From: Methylocystis sp. ATCC 49242
GTDB lineage: Bacteria > Pseudomonadota > Alphaproteobacteria > Rhizobiales > Beijerinckiaceae
Assembly: GCF_000188155.2 (NCBI RefSeq)
Contig: NZ_KE124774.1
Coordinates: forward strand, 2,300,356-2,364,355
DNA: 64,000 nt
Direction of reading: 5' to 3'
Positions within the stretch are counted from its first letter, which is position 1, and each line of letters begins with the position of its first letter. A program made the translations under genes and the position numbers. The notes beneath the pieces were generated by a model. The model was not told where the DNA came from and searched no databases. It saw only the letters and a program-made list of their open reading frames with translations. This document shows, piece by piece, positions 46,992-56,950 of this stretch.

Positions 46992-48527
46992 ATGAAACAT
47001 ATTATCGACGGTCTCGAACAACGCCGCGCCTCCGCGCGACTGGGCGGCGGCCACAAGCGCATCGAGGCGCAGCACGCTCGCGGCAAACTGACGGCGCGCG
47101 AACGAATCGAATTGCTGCTCGATCAGGGATCTTTCGAAGAATTCGACATGTTCGTGACGCATCGCTGCACGGACTTCGGCATGGACCAGGGCGAGAAGAC
47201 CTCGGGGGACGGCGTGGTCACCGGCTGGGGCACGGTCAATGGCCGCGCCATCTTCGTCTTCGCCAAGGACTTCACCGTCTTCGGCGGCTCGCTTTCCGAG
47301 ACGCATGCGCAGAAGATCACCAAGCTTCAGGACATGGCGCTCAAGAACCGCGCACCGATCATCGGCCTGTTCGACGCGGGCGGCGCGCGCATCCAGGAGG
47401 GCGTCGCGGCGCTCGGCGGCTATGGCGAGGTCTTCCAGCGCAATGTGATGGCCTCGGGCGTCATTCCGCAGATCTCGCTGATCATGGGCCCTTGCGCCGG
47501 CGGCGACGTCTATTCGCCCGCGATGACCGACTTCATCTTCATGGTGCGCGACACGAGCTACATGTTCGTCACCGGCCCGGACGTGGTGAAGACCGTCACG
47601 AACGAGACCGTCACGGCGGAGGAGCTCGGCGGCGCCTCCGTCCACACGACGAAGAGCTCCATCGCCGACCGCGGCTACGACAATGACGTGGAGGCGCTTT
47701 TGCAGATGCGCCGCCTCATCGACTTCCTGCCCTCCTCCAACACGGAGGAGCCGCCGGAATGGCCAAGCTTCGACGACGTCGACCGTCTCGACAATTCGCT
47801 CGACACGCTGATCCCCGACAATCCGAACAAGCCTTACGACATCAAGGAGCTGATCACGAAGGTCGTCGACGAGGGCGATTTCTTCGAGCTTCAGGAAGCG
47901 CACGCAAAGAACATCGTCATCGGCTTCGGCCGCGTCGAGGGGCGTACAGTCGGCATTGTGGCCAACCAGCCGATGGTGCTCGCCGGCGTGCTCGACATCG
48001 ACGCGTCGAAGAAAGCGGCGCGCTTCGTGCGGTTCTGCGACTGCTTCAACATTCCGATCGTCACCTTCGTCGACGTGCCGGGCTTCCTGCCGGGCACGGC
48101 GCAGGAATATGGCGGCCTCATCAAGCATGGCGCGAAACTGCTCTTCGCATACGCTGAAGCTACAGTTCCGAAAGTGACGGTCATCACCCGCAAGGCTTTC
48201 GGCGGCGCCTATGACGTCATGGCCTCGAAACATCTGCGCGGCGACGTCAACTACGCATGGCCGTCGGCGCAAATCGCGGTGATGGGCGCCAAGGGCGCCG
48301 TCGAGATCATCTTCCGCGCCGACATCGGCGATCCCGACAAGATCGCGCAGCGCACGAAGGAATATGAAGACCGCTTCCTTTCACCATTCGTCGCCGCGGA
48401 GCGCGGCTACATCGACGAGGTGATCATGCCGCATAGCACGCGCAAGCGAATCGCGCGCGCGCTCGCGCTGCTGCGTCACAAGGAACTGGAAAATCCCTGG
48501 AAGAAGCATGACAACATTCCTTTGTAA
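46992..48527 (+). CDS. pccB: Propionyl-CoA carboxylase beta (carboxyltransferase) subunit
   Basis: 511-residue subunit that transfers CO2 from biotin to propionyl-CoA, giving methylmalonyl-CoA. The two crotonase-fold halves carry [12 protein letters not shown] with [13 protein letters not shown] (N-half) and [14 protein letters not shown] with [12 protein letters not shown] (C-half), the acyl-CoA and biotin sites. The start at 46992 ([12 protein letters not shown]) fits the family. The biotin-carboxylase alpha subunit is not in the window. Functionally linked to methylmalonyl-CoA mutase (small subunit at 13914) in propionate/ethylmalonyl-CoA metabolism. Confidence 0.95.
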   Translation: MKHIIDGLEQRRASARLGGGHKRIEAQHARGKLTARERIELLLDQGSFEEFDMFVTHRCTDFGMDQGEKTSGDGVVTGWGTVNGRAIFVFAKDFTVFGGSLSETHAQKITKLQDMALKNRAPIIGLFDAGGARIQEGVAALGGYGEVFQRNVMASGVIPQISLIMGPCAGGDVYSPAMTDFIFMVRDTSYMFVTGPDVVKTVTNETVTAEELGGASVHTTKSSIADRGYDNDVEALLQMRRLIDFLPSSNTEEPPEWPSFDDVDRLDNSLDTLIPDNPNKPYDIKELITKVVDEGDFFELQEAHAKNIVIGFGRVEGRTVGIVANQPMVLAGVLDIDASKKAARFVRFCDCFNIPIVTFVDVPGFLPGTAQEYGGLIKHGAKLLFAYAEATVPKVTVITRKAFGGAYDVMASKHLRGDVNYAWPSAQIAVMGAKGAVEIIFRADIGDPDKIAQRTKEYEDRFLSPFVAAERGYIDEVIMPHSTRKRIARALALLRHKELENPWKKHDNIPL

Positions 48528-48552
48528 GGATGCGTCAGATTGCAACTTATGC

Positions 48553-48585
48553 GAGCGCGGCGGACAGCCGCGCTCTTTTCTTTTG
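48553..48585 (+). terminator. Rho-independent terminator of pccB
   Basis: GAGCGCGGC (48553-48561), loop GGACA, GCCGCGCTC (48567-48575), then TTTTCTTTT. Confidence 0.92.
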
Positions 48586-49087
48586 CGTCATTATGACACG
48601 CCGGTTTGCGAGCATTGCTCAATTGCCCGGCATGTGACTTGAAATTTCGCCAGACTGCACATTTTCGAGTGACAGCCCATGTAATTTGTCATAGTGTCCG
48701 TCTCGCCAAGTTGATTGGGTAAGCCTAAGCGTAAAGTGCGTTTAAGCTTTTCTAAGTCCCAGCAACGGTCCAAGTCGGGGAGGACGCCGGTAGGAACGCA
48801 ACTCGCGACATGGCTCGACGAACGAGCCGCTGCGAGGGGTTATCGAAGCGACACAAAGACTTCGGGACCAGGCGCTCACGCCGGTTAAAGGACAGGGTGC
48901 CAAAGAGTGGGGATCGGCCCGGCCGTCCCCGCTCTTTGTGTTTAAGGACCCTTCATAGATTTTCCCTCTCATCCGATAAGCTCGAGCAATAGAGCGCATG
49001 CGCCCGGCTTGTGCTTGACGCGCGACGGCGCCGTTCCTACTTTCCAGCCGGAATCCTTTTAAAAAGGCCCGCAACGAAAGGCCCCTC
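48586..49087. other. Intergenic interval pccB-trxA with a candidate RNA gene
   Basis: About 500 bp free of protein genes. Its centre (about 48745-48943) holds a run of stable hairpins ended by a strong terminator, described separately. An Arg-rich 60-codon frame at 48810-48992 lacks a Shine-Dalgarno site and runs through the hairpins, so I do not call it. Confidence 0.6.
48745..48943 (+). ncRNA. Candidate structured non-coding RNA, unidentified
   Basis: Stacked hairpins lie on the plus strand. GGCTCG/CGAGCC (48812-48817 with 48823-48828) is nested inside CTCGC/GCGAG (48802-48806 with 48832-48836). CGAAG/CTTCG occurs near 48844-48865 and GGCG-CTCA-CGCC near 48870-48881. A 12-bp terminator stem follows (48902-48913 with 48926-48937, one T-G position) and then GTGTTT. 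This is an autonomous transcription-unit shape between terminators of pccB and the trxA start. I could not match it to 6S, SRP, RNase P, tmRNA or a known riboswitch; the 5' end is a guess. Confidence 0.45.
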
Positions 49088-49408
49088 ATGTCCACGCAAA
49101 AAATTACCGACGCCACTTTCGAGCAGGAAGTGTTGAAATCCGCCGAGCCCGTCGTTGTCGACTTCTGGGCCGAGTGGTGCGGACCCTGCCGCATGATTGC
49201 GCCCGCCTTGGAAGAAATCGCCGCGGAGATGAAGGGCAAGGTCAAAGTGGTCAAGCTCAACATCGACGAGAATCCGGCCGTCGCCAGCAAGCTCGGCATC
49301 CGGTCGATCCCGACGCTGATCATCTTCAAGGACGGCAAGGCCGCCGCGCAGAAGGTCGGCGCGGCCGCGAAGGGCGAACTGTCGCGCTGGATCAGCGCCG
49401 CGGTCTGA
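49088..49408 (+). CDS. trxA: Thioredoxin
   Basis: 106-residue cytosolic dithiol reductase with active site WCGPC at residues 30-34, cis-proline in SIPTLIIF and the usual thioredoxin length. It would also serve as reductant for the CysH enzyme at the window start. Start ATG 49088 follows a GAAAGG Shine-Dalgarno. addA, its frequent alphaproteobacterial neighbour, is not seen. Confidence 0.96.
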   Translation: MSTQKITDATFEQEVLKSAEPVVVDFWAEWCGPCRMIAPALEEIAAEMKGKVKVVKLNIDENPAVASKLGIRSIPTLIIFKDGKAAAQKVGAAAKGELSRWISAAV

Positions 49409-49500
49409 CATGATTCTTGCGAGCCTGAAGGCGCGCGGTCCGGAAGGCAAGTGGGCCGCAGCGCTTCAGGTTCGTTTCATACAGGCGCAACGCCAGGACA

Positions 49501-50187
49501 GTGTTCGACCTTTCGGCTGACGATCTCACCGCCATCGGCCTCAGCGTGAAAGTCGCGAGCGTCGCGATCCTCGCCGCCCTGCCCCTCGCTATCGTCATCG
49601 GTTATGCGCTCGCGCGTTGGCGATTTCCAGGACACGCCGCGATCAATGCGCTGGTGCATCTGCCGCTCGTGATGCCGCCGGTCGTCACCGGCTTCGCGCT
49701 GTTGCTTCTTTTCGGCCGCCACGGTCCGATCGGCGCCTTTCTCGCAAACCATTTCGGGATCGTCTTCGCGTTTCGCTGGACCGGCGCGGCGCTCGCCGCC
49801 GCCGTGATGAGCTTTCCGCTCATGGTGCGGCCCGTGCGTCTCGCTTTCGAGGGCGTCGATCCACGTCTCACGACGGCCGCGCGCTCGCTCGGTGCCAGCA
49901 GAGCTTATGCTTTCGCCCTCGTTGAATTGCCTCTCGCGGCGAATGGCGTTCTGGTCGGCGCGATTCTCGGCTTCGCCAAGGCGCTCGGCGAATTCGGCGC
50001 GACGATCACTTTCGTCTCGAGCATCCCCGGCGAGACGCGCACCATACCGGCCGCAATATATGCGCTGCTGCAGGCGCCGGACGGCGACGCTTCCGCCATG
50101 CGGCTTGCTGCGATTTCGGCCGCGATCGCCGTGGCCGCGCTTCTCGCGTCGGAAGCTTTGCAGTCGCGATGGATCGCGCGCAAATGA
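49501..50187 (+). CDS. modB: Molybdate ABC transporter permease
   Basis: 228-residue inner-membrane permease with about five helices. The conserved cytosolic loop is ARSLGASRAYAFALVELPLAANGVL...AKALGEFGAT, including the EAA-like segment. FPLMVRPVRLAFEGVDPRL is typical of ModB. GTG start (49501) with AGGAC 4 nt upstream. The stop overlaps the modC start (ATGA). The periplasmic ModA is not encoded next to it. Confidence 0.9.
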   Translation: MFDLSADDLTAIGLSVKVASVAILAALPLAIVIGYALARWRFPGHAAINALVHLPLVMPPVVTGFALLLLFGRHGPIGAFLANHFGIVFAFRWTGAALAAAVMSFPLMVRPVRLAFEGVDPRLTTAARSLGASRAYAFALVELPLAANGVLVGAILGFAKALGEFGATITFVSSIPGETRTIPAAIYALLQAPDGDASAMRLAAISAAIAVAALLASEALQSRWIARK

Positions 50188-51263
50188 TCTCGCTGGACAT
50201 AGGTCTCGCGCACAAGGGGTTCGACCTCGCCTGCGCTTTCGAGAGCCGCGCGCGCGTTCTCGCGCTCCATGGTCCATCGGGCGCCGGCAAGACGACGCTT
50301 GCCCATCTCATCGCCGGCCTGTTGCGTCCGGACAGGGGACGCATTGCGATCGATGGCGTGACGCTGGTCGATACGGAGCGCAGACTTTTTACGCCGCCGG
50401 AGAAACGCCGCATCGGCGTCGTCTTCCAGGACGCGCTGCTCTTTCCACACTTCAGTGTGCGCACGAATATTCTGTTCGGCCGCTACTTCACGCCGAAGAC
50501 CGAGCGCACGGCGCCTTTCGACGCCATCATCGAGACGCTCGGCGTCGGTCACCTTCTCGACCGTCGCCCGGCGTCGCTTTCGGGGGGCGAGCGCCAGCGC
50601 GTCGGCTTCGCCCGCGCGCTTCTGTCCTCACCGAGCCTGCTGCTGATGGACGAACCCATGGCGTCGCTCGATTACGCGCGGCGGCAGGAAATCATGACGC
50701 TGATCGAAAGATTACGCGACGAATTCAGGACGCCGATCGTGCTCGTCTCGCATTCTGCGGAAGAGATCGCGCGCCTCGCCGACGAAGCGATCATTCTCGA
50801 TCATGGCCGCATCGTCGCGCAGGGCGCGCCGCTCGACGTTCTGCCCGGCGCGAGCCGGCTGATCGAGGGCGGACGCTTCGGGCTCATCAATGCGCTGACC
50901 GCGCACGTCGCAGCCGTCGATGCGCGATTCGGCGTGACGCGACTGGCGCATCCCGCGGGCGAAATTCTCGTTGCCGCGCAGCTCGCTGAAGAAAGCCATA
51001 CGCGCGTCGCGATAAAGGCGACGGATGTCGCGCTCGCGAAATCGCCGCCATCCGACACGAGCGTGCGCACCATTTTGCGGGGACGCATCATCAAGATCGA
51101 CGCCACCGAGAGCCCGCTCGCCTTCGTCACGCTGGAGCTCGTCGGGGGGGAGAAACTCGTCGCCGCCGTCACGCGGCTCGCGCTCGCCGAACTTGAATTA
51201 GCAGCCGGCGCCGAAGTGTTCGCGCTCGTCAAATCCGTCGCGCTGGACGAGCGCGCGCTATAG
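50184..51263 (+). CDS. modC: Molybdate ABC transporter ATP-binding protein
   Basis: 359-residue ATPase. Walker A GPSGAGKTT is near residue 33, the ABC signature LSGGERQRV near 132, and Walker B LLMDEPMASLD near 156. A C-terminal Mop-type oxyanion-binding domain (~285-359) distinguishes ModC from other importers. Start ATG 50184 overlaps the modB stop; an ATG 15 nt earlier is also in frame. Its stop and the stop of the convergent DUF4010 gene share the palindrome CTATAG, so the genes overlap by 6 nt. Confidence 0.9.
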   Translation: MISLDIGLAHKGFDLACAFESRARVLALHGPSGAGKTTLAHLIAGLLRPDRGRIAIDGVTLVDTERRLFTPPEKRRIGVVFQDALLFPHFSVRTNILFGRYFTPKTERTAPFDAIIETLGVGHLLDRRPASLSGGERQRVGFARALLSSPSLLLMDEPMASLDYARRQEIMTLIERLRDEFRTPIVLVSHSAEEIARLADEAIILDHGRIVAQGAPLDVLPGASRLIEGGRFGLINALTAHVAAVDARFGVTRLAHPAGEILVAAQLAEESHTRVAIKATDVALAKSPPSDTSVRTILRGRIIKIDATESPLAFVTLELVGGEKLVAAVTRLALAELELAAGAEVFALVKSVALDERAL

Positions 51264-52550
51264 GCCGAAGGCCGGCGCCGTCATCAGCGCCGCGACGCCG
51301 GCGCCCAGCGCCAGAACCGATACGAGCGTGAACCGAAGACCCATCGCCCAGCCGCCGATGAACCAGCCTATGCCCGCCTTGACGATCGTGTTGGAGACAA
51401 TCGCCAGAAGAATCGCGACCGCCGCGGATTCAAGACCGATCTCGCCAACGCCCTGGCGCGCCAAGGCCAGCGAGATCGCGTCGACGTCGGCTATCCCGGA
51501 CAACGCCGCGAGCGCGAAGACGCCCTTGCTGCCGGCGAAGCGGGTGGCGATCCTGGAGAGAACCATCACGGTCGCGAGCAATGCGCTAAATTTCAGCACC
51601 GCGGGCAAATCCAGCGGATTCCTGATCGCCAGCGTCTCGTTCGCGCCCGCGCCGTCGCTGGCGCGACGCATCATCAGCAGGGCGCCGCCCAGCGTATAGA
51701 CAAGGCCGATCGCGATGAGCGGCGCCGCGAGCCGCATGGCGAGATCGCCATTGACGAGGCCGAGAACGGTCAGGACGCGCGGCCCCATGACGGCGTTGGC
51801 GAAGATCGCTCCCGCCGTCAGCACGTTGACCTGCCGCGGGTAGTCAGCGACCAGACGCGACATGGCCACCGTCGCGGCGGTGGAAGAAGCGAGGCCGCCC
51901 GCCATGCCCGCCACGGCGACGCCGCGGCGATAGCCGACGATCTTCACAGCGACATAGCCGGCGAAGGAGAGGACCCCGATCAGCACCGTCAACAGCCAGA
52001 GTTCGAATGGATTGATCGCGCCCCAGCGGTCGATCGGATGGTCGGGCAACACCGGCGGCAGGATGAAACTCATCGCGAGCAGCAGGAGGCCGGAACGCAG
52101 CTCCGGCCATGTGAGCCGCTGCACCCATCCATGCAGGAGCTGCTTGAGTGCGAGAAGCGTCGTCGTCGCGACGGCAGCGGCCGCTGCGGCCTGCTGATCC
52201 CCCACGACCGCGAAAGCGCCGAGCGCGAAGGCGAGCAACACGGCGACGAGCGTCGTCGCGCCGAATGTGTTGAGGCGCACGGTTTCGCGGTAGCGGAAGA
52301 AGCCGATGACCGCGCCGAAAAGCGCAAAGGCAATGGCTAGGGCGATCGCGCCGCCGCCGCCGAAATGCTCGGCGATGGCGCCCCAGACGCCGCCGAGAAG
52401 CGCCGCGAGGCCATGGGTGCGAAGCCCGGCGGCGCGCTCCCCCTCATGCTCGTCGCGCGTATTCCACCCGCGCTCGAGACCGATGAGCAGGCCGATCGCC
52501 AGCGCAATCGAAAGTCGCTGGATCAGCTCGACCGTGCCCAACTCGTACAT
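51258..52550 (-). CDS. MgtC/DUF4010 family membrane protein
   Basis: 430-residue polytopic protein (about 11-12 helices). N-terminal ~140 residues resemble MgtC/SapB (LSIALAIGLLIGLERGW, AGLRTHGLAALLGG, RLNTFGATTLVAVLLAF). The rest is DUF4010, including the repeated GGLASSTAATVAMSR and ALSGIADVDAISL segments. The function of the family is unknown; ion homeostasis is suspected from the MgtC half. Complete. Convergent with modC. Confidence 0.82.
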   Translation of the reverse strand: MYELGTVELIQRLSIALAIGLLIGLERGWNTRDEHEGERAAGLRTHGLAALLGGVWGAIAEHFGGGGAIALAIAFALFGAVIGFFRYRETVRLNTFGATTLVAVLLAFALGAFAVVGDQQAAAAAAVATTTLLALKQLLHGWVQRLTWPELRSGLLLLAMSFILPPVLPDHPIDRWGAINPFELWLLTVLIGVLSFAGYVAVKIVGYRRGVAVAGMAGGLASSTAATVAMSRLVADYPRQVNVLTAGAIFANAVMGPRVLTVLGLVNGDLAMRLAAPLIAIGLVYTLGGALLMMRRASDGAGANETLAIRNPLDLPAVLKFSALLATVMVLSRIATRFAGSKGVFALAALSGIADVDAISLALARQGVGEIGLESAAVAILLAIVSNTIVKAGIGWFIGGWAMGLRFTLVSVLALGAGVAALMTAPAFGL

Positions 52551-52653
52551 TTCGAAGAACCTCGCTTCACAACATCTGCTGTTTTACAGGTAGACCCCCG
52601 AAGCGACACCGACAAATGCGCCTCTGCGGACGCGCGACGAAAGGAAATGCTTA

Positions 52654-53832
52654 ATGACTTCGCCCCTGCGGCCTTCCCGGCGTTCCGCCGTCGCCCCCTT
52701 CATGGCGATGGACGTGTTGCGCGAGGCGCGGGCGCTGGAGCGGGCGGGGCGGCGCATCATCCATATGGAGCTCGGCGAACCCGGCGCGCCGGCGCCCCGT
52801 CTCGTGCGCGAGGCCGCCGCGGCGGCGTTGCGCGACGGCGCGCTCGGCTATGGAGAGGCGCTCGGAGAGATCGGGCTGCGAGAGCGCATAGCGGCGCATT
52901 ACGGGGAACGCTACGGCGTCGACGTGACGCCGGACCGCGTGATCGTCACCACGGGTTCTTCAGGCGGATTTCTCCTCGCGCTGCTCGCGGCTTTCGACGC
53001 CGGCGCGCGCATCGCCGTCACGGCGCCCGGCTATCCGGCCTACGCCAATATTCTGTCGTCGCTCGGACTGGAGGCGGTCCCGCTCGACGTCGGGCCGCAG
53101 ACCCGCTTTGCGCCGACAGCCGACATGCTCGCCGCCGCGCACCGCGAGAAGCGGCTCGACGGCGCGCTGTTCATGAGCCCCGCCAATCCCACCGGCGCGA
53201 TGATCGGCGCGCAGGAACTGGAGCGCATCTCGCGCTATTGCGACGAGGCGGGGATCGTCTTCGTCTCGGACGAAATCTATCACGGGCTCGAATATGCGGC
53301 GCCTGCCCAGACGGCGCTCCGTTTCACGAATCGCGCCATCGTCGTCAATTCCTTCTCGAAATATTACGCCATGACCGGCTGGCGGCTCGGCTGGCTCATC
53401 GCGCCGCCGGAACTGATGCGTCCGCTCGAACGGCTCCAGCAGTCGCTCGCGATATGCGCCCCGACGCTGTCGCAGCGCGCGGCGCTCGCCGCTTTCGACG
53501 CGACCGGGGAACTCGAGGAAAACCGTGCGGCTTACGCGAAAAACCGCGCGCTGCTGATGGAGCGCCTCCCGGCGATGGGACTCGACCGGTTCGCTCCGCC
53601 GGACGGCGCCTTTTACATCTACGCCGACGTCTCGCGCTTCACCCGCGAATCGATGGACTTCTGCAGACGCATGCTGGCGGAAGCGGGCGTCGCCGCGACC
53701 CCCGGCCCCGATTTCGATCCCGGACGCGGCGCGACGACCCTGCGCCTTTCCTACGCCGGCGCCCCGTCGCAGGTCGCCGAAGGCGTCGCGCGGCTCGAGG
53801 ACTGGCTTCGCGACCAGGCGCCGCGCGGCTGA
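52654..53832 (+). CDS. Class I/II aminotransferase, PLP-dependent
   Basis: 392-residue fold-type-I aminotransferase. The Schiff-base Lys is in NSFSKYYAMTGWRLGW (near 233). MSPANPTGAM (near 170) and VSDEIYHGLEY (near 200) bind PLP and substrate carboxylate, and the C-terminal LRLSYAG carries the conserved Arg. It belongs to the aspartate/alanine-type group; the actual amino acid cannot be read from the sequence. A hairpin at 53850-53870 separates it from convergent rne. Confidence 0.88.
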   Translation: MTSPLRPSRRSAVAPFMAMDVLREARALERAGRRIIHMELGEPGAPAPRLVREAAAAALRDGALGYGEALGEIGLRERIAAHYGERYGVDVTPDRVIVTTGSSGGFLLALLAAFDAGARIAVTAPGYPAYANILSSLGLEAVPLDVGPQTRFAPTADMLAAAHREKRLDGALFMSPANPTGAMIGAQELERISRYCDEAGIVFVSDEIYHGLEYAAPAQTALRFTNRAIVVNSFSKYYAMTGWRLGWLIAPPELMRPLERLQQSLAICAPTLSQRAALAAFDATGELEENRAAYAKNRALLMERLPAMGLDRFAPPDGAFYIYADVSRFTRESMDFCRRMLAEAGVAATPGPDFDPGRGATTLRLSYAGAPSQVAEGVARLEDWLRDQAPRG

Positions 53833-53849
53833 GACGCCCGGGGCGAAGG

Positions 53850-53870
53850 GCGCGAGCCGCCGGCTCGCGC
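53850..53870. terminator. Hairpin between convergent aminotransferase and rne genes
   Basis: GCGCGAGCC (53850-53858), loop GCC, GGCTCGCGC (53862-53870): a perfect 9-bp stem lying between two convergent genes. No T-run on either strand. Confidence 0.5.
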
Positions 53871-53899
53871 TCGCCTCACCCTGTCTGCGCCTCTCGCGC

Positions 53900-56800
53900 T
53901 CACTCCCCGAATGGAGTGCGCACGCGTTGCCACCAGCCGCCCTTCTTGGGGCGGTTGGGATCGGCCTCGGTGATGACCACCTCGGTCGGTTGACGCGGCG
54001 GAGCCGGAGGTTGCGGCGCGGGCGTCAGCTCGGTCGCCAGTTCAGCCTGGGATTCGACAGCCTGAGGTTCGACAGCCTGGGGTTCGACAGGCGCAGACGC
54101 GGTGCCGGACGTCTCGACAGACGCCGCCTCGGCTTGCGCCGCCTCGGGTTGTGCAGCCTCGACGGGCGGAGCCACCTCCTCGACAGGCGCAGCGGGAACG
54201 GACGGCGACGCAGCCTCGAGGCTCACGGTCTCCGGCGCGAAGGGAGGCATATGCGCCTCGCCCGGCGACACGAAATCCGCCGCATCCACGACGCCCTCGT
54301 CGAGCGGGAAAATCTCCGAGGGATGGCGGAACTCCTCGGGCAGCGGCGCCGAACGGCGCCAGCGGCCGGGTCCGCGTTCAGGGCCGCGGCCGCGGCCGGC
54401 TCGCTCCGGACGCGGCTCGCGCGGCGCCGGCGCTCCCTCGATCGCGGCCATGAAGGCGAGGCCCTCGTCCGACGGCTGTTCGGCGCCGAGCGGCATCTGC
54501 TCGCCGGCCTGTCCGCCGCCTCGACCGCGACGGCGACGGCGACGGCGCGAGCGCTGCGCCCCTTCCTCGCCCTCTTCGCCGTTGAAACGGCTGCGGGCGA
54601 CGCGCTCTTCGCGGCGGGATTCGGCGCGGGCGATCTCGTCCTCGCCCTCCTCGCCCGTCTCGACGAGCGCTTCCTCTTCGACCGGCTCTTCCTCGAGCGG
54701 CTCGGCGCGCAAGGAGTCGACGCGCAAGGGCGCGGGCGCCGCCGGCAGGCGCGGTCCGCTGGCGAGTTCGCCGCGCTCCAGCGCGTGATAGGTCGCGCCA
54801 GTCAGCGTATCGTCGGCCGCGACGGTGATGTGGACGCCGAAGCGGCTCTCCAGCTCGTGCAGATGGGCGCGCTTCTGGTTGAGGATGTAGAGCGCGACGA
54901 CGGCGCGGGTGCGCAGCGTCACGTCATGCGCCGCGCTCTTGATGAGCGCCTCCTCCAGCACGCGCAGCACATGCAGCGCGACGGAGGCCGTCGAGCGCAC
55001 ATGACCGGCGCCGAGGCAATGCGGGCATTGCACGGTCGAGCCTTCGACGACGCCCGCGCGGATGCGCTGGCGCGACATTTCGAGCAGCCCGAAATGCGAG
55101 ATGCGGCCGACCTGGATGCGGGCTCGGTCGTTCTTGAGCCCGTCCTTCAGGCGGCGCTCCACCGCCCGATTGTTGCGGCTCTCCTCCATGTCGATGAAGT
55201 CGACGACGATGAGGCCGGCGAGATCGCGCAGGCGCAGCTGGCGGGCGACTTCGTCCGCGGCTTCGAGATTCGTGCGCAGCGCCGTGTCTTCAATATTGTG
55301 CTCGCGCGTCGAGCGGCCCGAGTTCACGTCGATCGCGACCAGCGCCTCGGTCTGGTTGATGACCAGATAGCCGCCGGACTTCAGCGTGACGTGATTGGAG
55401 AACATAGCGTCGAGCTGCGCCTCGACCCCGCTCTCGGCGAAGATCGGGAAGGCCTCGCGGTGCTGCTTCACATTCTTCGCATGGCTCGGCATGAGCATGC
55501 GCATGAAGTCCTTGGCCTCGCGATAGGCCTCATCGCCGGAGACCACGACCTCCTCCACGTCTCGGCCATAAAGGTCGCGGATGGCGCGCTTGATGAGCGA
55601 ACCCTCCTCATAGACGAGGGTCGGCGCGCTCGAGCGCAGCGTCAGCTCCCGCACGCTCTCCCAAAGGCGCAGCAGATATTCGAAGTCGCGCTTGACCTCC
55701 GCCTTGGTGCGGGTGGCGCCGGCGGTGCGCAGGATGACGCCCATTCCCTCCGGCACTTCGAGATCGTGGACGATTTCCTTGAGGCGCTTGCGGTCGGCCC
55801 CGTCCGTGATCTTGCGGGAAATGCCGCCGCCGCGCGCGGTGTTGGGCATCAGCACCGAATAGCGGCCGGCGAGCGAGAGATAGGTGGTGAGCGCCGCGCC
55901 CTTGTTGCCGCGCTCTTCCTTGACGACCTGCACCAGCAGCACCTGCCGGCGCTTGATGACTTCCTGAATCTTGTACTGGCGACGCGAACGGGCGGCGCGA
56001 TAGGGAGCCTCGTCCATGGCGTCGCCGCCGATATGCTCGACGTCGTCCTCTTCGTCGTGCTCCTCGTCGTCGTGGTCCTCGTCGGCCGGATGATCGGCGC
56101 GGGCCTGCGTCTCGGCGACGCCCTCCGGGCCTTCCTCGGCCGACTCCTCGCGGGCGCGCTCGCGCGCCTCGTCGCGCTCGTCCTGACGGAACGCCTTCAG
56201 CTCATGGTCGGGGGCCTGGGTCTCGGCAGTGTATTCAGCAGCCTCGCCTTCCTCCACCGAGCCGAAGCCCGACGGATCGACGGAGATGGTGTGATGCGCC
56301 TCTTCGGCGCGCGTCAACTCGGCTTCGAGCTCCTCGACAGCCTCGGCCTCGACCTCGATGTCGGCCGGGGCGAGCGCTTCTTCCGCGGGCGCGAAGGGAG
56401 TCTCCGGAGCGCCCTCCGCCTCGGCTGTCGGCGCGGGCTCCTCCGCGCTCTCCGGCGCGAACGGGCCCGCTGACGTCTGATCGGCGGGCGTTTCCTGCGT
56501 CTCGATTGCGGCCGCCTCCAGCAGCGCCTCGACGTCGATCGGCTCGCTGCTCAGCGCCTCGTCAGCGCTGGCGCGCTTCTCGGCGCCCTCATGCTGGCGG
56601 CGGCGCGAACGGCGGCCGCGGCCGTGCGGCCGGTGATGCTCCTCCTCCTCGTCCTGACGATGGGCGCGGCTCTCCTCCTCCAGCAGCGCCTGACGGTCGG
56701 CGACGGGGATCTGGTAATAGTCGGGATGGATTTCCGCGAAGGCCAGAAAACCATGGCGATTGCCGCCGTAGTCGACGAAGGCGGCTTGCAGCGAGGGTTC

Positions 56801-56950
56801 GACCCTCGTCACCTTCGCCAGATAGATATTTCCGCGTAACGGTTTCTTGTCGGCAGCCTCGAAGTCGAATTCCTGAACGCGGTTACCGCGTAGCACCACC
56901 ACCCGGGTTTCCTCCGGATGGGAGGCGTCGATCAGCATTTTGTTGGCCAT
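53900..56950 (-). CDS. rne: Ribonuclease E
   Basis: 1016-residue endoribonuclease, core of the RNA degradosome. The S1 domain (NIYLAKVTRVEPSLQAAFVDYG near 40) is split by a ~220-residue acidic, His/Asp/Glu-rich insertion (about 95-310), a usual alphaproteobacterial trait. The DNase-I-like catalytic domain has AIDVNSGRS (near 538) and VVDFIDM with the catalytic Asp residues; the Zn-link CPHCLGAGH is near 640. The C-terminal ~300 residues are disordered, with Arg-rich RNA-binding tracts, Pro/Ala/Glu repeats (AVEPQ repeated) and a basic end. A ~720-bp gene-free leader region lies upstream. Confidence 0.95.
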   Translation of the reverse strand: MANKMLIDASHPEETRVVVLRGNRVQEFDFEAADKKPLRGNIYLAKVTRVEPSLQAAFVDYGGNRHGFLAFAEIHPDYYQIPVADRQALLEEESRAHRQDEEEEHHRPHGRGRRSRRRQHEGAEKRASADEALSSEPIDVEALLEAAAIETQETPADQTSAGPFAPESAEEPAPTAEAEGAPETPFAPAEEALAPADIEVEAEAVEELEAELTRAEEAHHTISVDPSGFGSVEEGEAAEYTAETQAPDHELKAFRQDERDEARERAREESAEEGPEGVAETQARADHPADEDHDDEEHDEEDDVEHIGGDAMDEAPYRAARSRRQYKIQEVIKRRQVLLVQVVKEERGNKGAALTTYLSLAGRYSVLMPNTARGGGISRKITDGADRKRLKEIVHDLEVPEGMGVILRTAGATRTKAEVKRDFEYLLRLWESVRELTLRSSAPTLVYEEGSLIKRAIRDLYGRDVEEVVVSGDEAYREAKDFMRMLMPSHAKNVKQHREAFPIFAESGVEAQLDAMFSNHVTLKSGGYLVINQTEALVAIDVNSGRSTREHNIEDTALRTNLEAADEVARQLRLRDLAGLIVVDFIDMEESRNNRAVERRLKDGLKNDRARIQVGRISHFGLLEMSRQRIRAGVVEGSTVQCPHCLGAGHVRSTASVALHVLRVLEEALIKSAAHDVTLRTRAVVALYILNQKRAHLHELESRFGVHITVAADDTLTGATYHALERGELASGPRLPAAPAPLRVDSLRAEPLEEEPVEEEALVETGEEGEDEIARAESRREERVARSRFNGEEGEEGAQRSRRRRRRRGRGGGQAGEQMPLGAEQPSDEGLAFMAAIEGAPAPREPRPERAGRGRGPERGPGRWRRSAPLPEEFRHPSEIFPLDEGVVDAADFVSPGEAHMPPFAPETVSLEAASPSVPAAPVEEVAPPVEAAQPEAAQAEAASVETSGTASAPVEPQAVEPQAVESQAELATELTPAPQPPAPPRQPTEVVITEADPNRPKKGGWWQRVRTPFGE

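Noticed and set aside
48810-48992. 60-codon Arg-rich open frame
   Set aside because: No Shine-Dalgarno site and it passes through the hairpins and terminator of the candidate RNA.
53927-56473. 848-codon open frame on the plus strand
   Set aside because: Antisense of rne with repetitive Arg/Leu/Gly composition mirroring the acidic repeats of RNase E.
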